Shown: positions 56,662 to 64,000 of the stretch, in pieces
Position numbering within the stretch: position 1 is the stretch's first letter
Layout: each line of letters opens with the position of its first letter
Source: Candidatus Accumulibacter similis
GTDB lineage: Bacteria > Pseudomonadota > Gammaproteobacteria > Burkholderiales > Rhodocyclaceae
NCBI GenBank assembly: GCA_013347225.1
Contig: CP054595.1
Location: 1,240,001 to 1,304,000 of the forward strand
Reading direction: 5' to 3'
DNA: 64,000 nucleotides
Notes under the pieces: model-generated
The model's database searches: none
What the model was told of the DNA's origin: nothing
The model's input: the letters and a program-made list of their open reading frames with translations, nothing else
Translations under genes and position numbers: made by a program

Positions 56662-57351
56662 ATGGCAGGCTTGAGCAAGCGTCAGAAGGCGCTGCAGGGA
56701 AAGGTCGAACGTACCCGGAGCTATCCGGTCGCGGAAGCGCTGAAGCTGGCCAAGGAGTGTGCGACCGCCAGGTTCGACGAGTCGATCGACGCTGCGGTCT
56801 GCCTCGGTGTCGACCCGCGGAAGTCGGATCAGATCGTTCGCGGATCGGTGGTTCTGCCAGCCGGTACCGGCAAGACGGTCCGCGTCGCCGTCTTCGCCCA
56901 GGGTGAGAAGGCGGCTGCCGCCAAGGCGGCGGGTGCCGATATCGTCGGCTTCGAGGATCTGGCGGCCGAGATCAAGTCCGGCGTGATCAACTTCGATCGG
57001 GTCATCGCCACTCCGGATGCCATGCGCGTGGTGGGTCAGCTCGGGCAGATTCTTGGTCCGCGTGGCCTGATGCCGAACCCCAAGGTCGGGACGGTGACCA
57101 TGGACGTGGCGACGGCGGTACAGAACGCCAAGGCGGGACAGGTGCAGTATCGTACCGACAAGGCGGGCATCATTCACAGCACGATCGGTCGCGCGTCGTT
57201 CGATACCGAGAAACTGGCGAGCAACCTGAAGGCGTTGGTCGATGCGCTGATCAAGGCCAAGCCGGCAACCTCGAAGGGGCAGTACGTGCGCCGTGTCGCC
57301 GTTGCCAGCACGATGGGGCCGGGCGTCCGCGTCGACGCGTCGACGCTCTAG
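56662..57351 (+). CDS. rplA: 50S ribosomal protein L1
   Basis: L1 (229 residues) binds 23S rRNA at the L1 stalk and is usually the translational repressor of its own rplK-rplA mRNA. Visible motifs are [55 protein letters not shown] and [18 protein letters not shown]. It directly follows rplK. Confidence 0.97.
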   Translation: MAGLSKRQKALQGKVERTRSYPVAEALKLAKECATARFDESIDAAVCLGVDPRKSDQIVRGSVVLPAGTGKTVRVAVFAQGEKAAAAKAAGADIVGFEDLAAEIKSGVINFDRVIATPDAMRVVGQLGQILGPRGLMPNPKVGTVTMDVATAVQNAKAGQVQYRTDKAGIIHSTIGRASFDTEKLASNLKALVDALIKAKPATSKGQYVRRVAVASTMGPGVRVDASTL

Positions 57352-57643
57352 AAGGAAACATGGATGGGGCCGGGCGCCTGGCGCCTGGTTCCGGCAGAGA
57401 GCTTTGTAGGGCTACCGGCAGGGCGCGCGCGCAGTGCCGGTAGATCGTCAAAGACCGCAGGTGCCGACGACGCTGCCTGTCGCGGCTTAAGTGTGCAAGC
57501 GGCCTGCGTAGACGGTGTGCCCGGAAAAGGATTTTGCAGCGATGGACTTCAGGCCTGTGCTGCCAACCCCTGATCAAGGTCGCCGTGGGTGCGGTACGTC
57601 CAGCCGGGTGTGCCGTTTGTTGACTTGATGGGAGGAAGGACCT
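57352..57643 (+). promoter_or_regulatory. Structured leader before rplJ (probable L10 autoregulatory leader)
   Basis: The 292-bp non-coding gap contains CTACCGGCA (57412-57420) and its exact inverse TGCCGGTAG (57435-57443), making a 9-bp stem with a GC-rich loop. More GC stems follow near 57455-57490 (CCGC...GCGG). In bacteria this position carries the leader to which the L10-L12 complex binds to repress its own translation. The promoter is probably at the 5' end. Confidence 0.65.
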
Positions 57644-58141
57644 GTGGGTCTCAATCTTGATGATAAGAAGGTCGTCGTAGCCGAGGTGGCGGCAAAGGTT
57701 GCCAAGGCGCAGACCATTGTGCTGGCCGAGTACAGCGGCTTGCCGGTGGCCCATCTGACTCGTCTGCGCGCCCAGGCACGTGCCTCGGGCGTCTACCTGC
57801 GTGTGGTGAAGAACACGCTGGTACGGCGGGCCGTCGAAGGCACTGTCTTCGCCGGGCTGGCCGAGCAGATGACCGGGCCACTGATCTACAGCATGTCGGA
57901 AGATCCGGTTGCTGCGGCAAAGGTGCTCAACGATTTTGCCAAGACCAATGACAAGCTGATTCTGAAGGCTGGCAGTTTTGCTGGTGAGGCACTCGACAAG
58001 GCCGGCGTCCAGGCGCTGGCGTCGATCCCTGGCCGCAACGAGTTGCTCGCCCAGTTGCTGGGAGTCATGCAGGCGCCGGTCACCGGTTTCGCCTGTGCGC
58101 TTTCCGCCTTGGCCAAGCAGCGCGAGGAAGCCGTTGCCTGA
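57644..58141 (+). CDS. rplJ: 50S ribosomal protein L10
   Basis: L10 (165 residues) anchors L7/L12 dimers to the ribosome stalk. The start is GTG at 57644 behind GGAGGAAGG. The N-terminal rRNA-binding segment ([34 protein letters not shown]) and C-terminal helix for L12 dimers ([26 protein letters not shown]) are present. It should repress its own leader with L12. Confidence 0.97.
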   Translation: MGLNLDDKKVVVAEVAAKVAKAQTIVLAEYSGLPVAHLTRLRAQARASGVYLRVVKNTLVRRAVEGTVFAGLAEQMTGPLIYSMSEDPVAAAKVLNDFAKTNDKLILKAGSFAGEALDKAGVQALASIPGRNELLAQLLGVMQAPVTGFACALSALAKQREEAVA

Positions 58142-58188
58142 GCGCGCAGTCAGCTTTTTTTGTTTCCAGATTCTAGGAGTGAGTAATC

Positions 58189-58557
58189 ATGGCTATTAGC
58201 AAGCAGGACATTCTCGATGCCGTTGGCGCGATGACTGTCATGGAACTGAACGACCTCGTCAAGGCGTTCGAGGAGAAGTTTGGCGTTTCGGCAGCGTCGA
58301 TGGCCGTTGCGGCTCCGGGCGCCGCCGCACCGGTGGTCGAGGAGCAGACCGAGTTCACGGTCGTTCTCGCCGGCATCGGCGAGAAGAAGGTCGAGGTCAT
58401 CAAGGTCGTTCGCGCGGCGACCGGTCTTGGCCTCAAGGAAGCCAAGGATCTGGTCGACAGCGCTCCGAAGGCGGTCAAGGAAGCGATCTCCAAGGCAGAC
58501 GCCGAAGCGCTCAGGAAACTGCTCGAGGACGCCGGAGCGAAGGTCGAGGTCAAGTAA
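58189..58557 (+). CDS. rplL: 50S ribosomal protein L7/L12
   Basis: This acidic 122-residue stalk protein recruits translational GTPases. It has the N-terminal dimerisation region, an Ala/Val/Pro-rich hinge ([13 protein letters not shown]) and the globular CTD ([25 protein letters not shown]). A GGAGTGAG Shine-Dalgarno lies ahead of the ATG at 58189. A terminator-like stem lies directly downstream. Confidence 0.98.
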   Translation: MAISKQDILDAVGAMTVMELNDLVKAFEEKFGVSAASMAVAAPGAAAPVVEEQTEFTVVLAGIGEKKVEVIKVVRAATGLGLKEAKDLVDSAPKAVKEAISKADAEALRKLLEDAGAKVEVK

Positions 58558-58575
58558 CACCCGGGATGGCAGGCT

Positions 58576-58614
58576 GGGCTGGCGGCCTTCCGGCTGCCAG
58601 CCCTTTTCTGCTTT
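58576..58614 (+). terminator. Terminator/attenuator between rplL and rpoB
   Basis: GGGCTGGCGGCC (58576-58587) and GGCTGCCAGCCC (58592-58603) form a 12-bp stem with one G-T pair and a TTCC loop, followed directly by TTTTCTGCTTTT. This is a good intrinsic terminator in the position where partial attenuation between ribosomal-protein and polymerase genes is known in E. coli, so partial readthrough into rpoB is likely. Confidence 0.85.
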
Positions 58615-58816
58615 TCCGGAAATGGCTGCGCGCCCGCCGTCCCGGGGCGCCCAGCCTTGCAGCGTGCAAACGCAAACACGACTGGCGGTGGCGCGAGCGG
58701 CACCGGTCGCTGTCCGCCCGCCGGCCAGTCATGTTGCGTTTGTCCGTTGCGAACCGGCGGATGTGGCTACCCTCGCCGGAGCGCTAGAGGATTTGCCTTG
58801 TGAGTTCGGAGCGACC

Positions 58817-64000
<5,184 letters not shown>

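Overview
The window is high-GC DNA from a betaproteobacterium. Gene content and protein motifs suggest the Rhodocyclales, possibly a 'Candidatus Accumulibacter'-like organism. That placement is an inference from the smc-zipA-ligA order, the PhaM-type granule protein, the fused indolepyruvate-type oxidoreductase and the tuf-secE-nusG-rpl-rpo block; no 16S gene is present. I see no rRNA, CRISPR array, insertion sequence or prophage. About 45 protein genes and 4 tRNAs can be supported.

Layout. 1-2823: the 5' part of dapC (minus), a DMT-family permease, a SEC-C protein and queF. 3013-11671: a long plus-strand run of housekeeping genes, smc-zipA-ligA followed by a purine phosphoribosyltransferase, a methylthioinosine-type phosphorylase and def. 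11761-14464: an uncharacterised membrane protein, a FecR-domain protein with five cysteine-rich repeats, and a low-molecular-weight phosphatase. 14493-15122: nudF (minus). 15587-19932: a minus-strand cluster of AMP ligase, carrier protein, ICL/PEP-mutase-superfamily lyase and an MBOAT-like membrane protein. It resembles a D-alanylation (Dlt) machine without DltD and with an added acid-metabolism enzyme, and it is the best candidate here for an undescribed system. 20612-23011: PBP1A. 23408-24024: a Phd/VapC toxin-antitoxin pair.

24389-30120 is a mixed accessory stretch: a secreted ParB-like protein, a YihY/BrkB membrane protein, a PLP decarboxylase, an orphan secreted protein, a SYLF lipid-binding protein and a small hypothetical protein. 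30368-34755 holds queD, the 5-oxoprolinase genes pxpBCA and zapE. zapE overlaps an apparently internally deleted secretin-like gene (34752-35108). Next come a GGDEF protein that has lost its catalytic residues, an O-acetylhomoserine sulfhydrylase and an outer-membrane-type protein with a visible promoter. 38926-47692 is an eight-gene operon: an acyl-CoA ligase, a complete Liv-type ABC transporter, a small secreted protein and a CaiB/AMACR-family enzyme, which together look like uptake and activation of a carboxylic acid. Then, on the minus strand, come phaM, a membrane-anchored methyltransferase and a fused indolepyruvate:ferredoxin-type oxidoreductase.

53446-64000 is the conserved translation/transcription block: a strong tRNA promoter, tRNA-Tyr, tRNA-Gly, tRNA-Thr, tuf, tRNA-Trp, secE, nusG, rplK, rplA, rplJ, rplL, rpoB and the 5' part of rpoC. 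It has a structured leader before rplJ and a terminator-like attenuator between rplL and rpoB.
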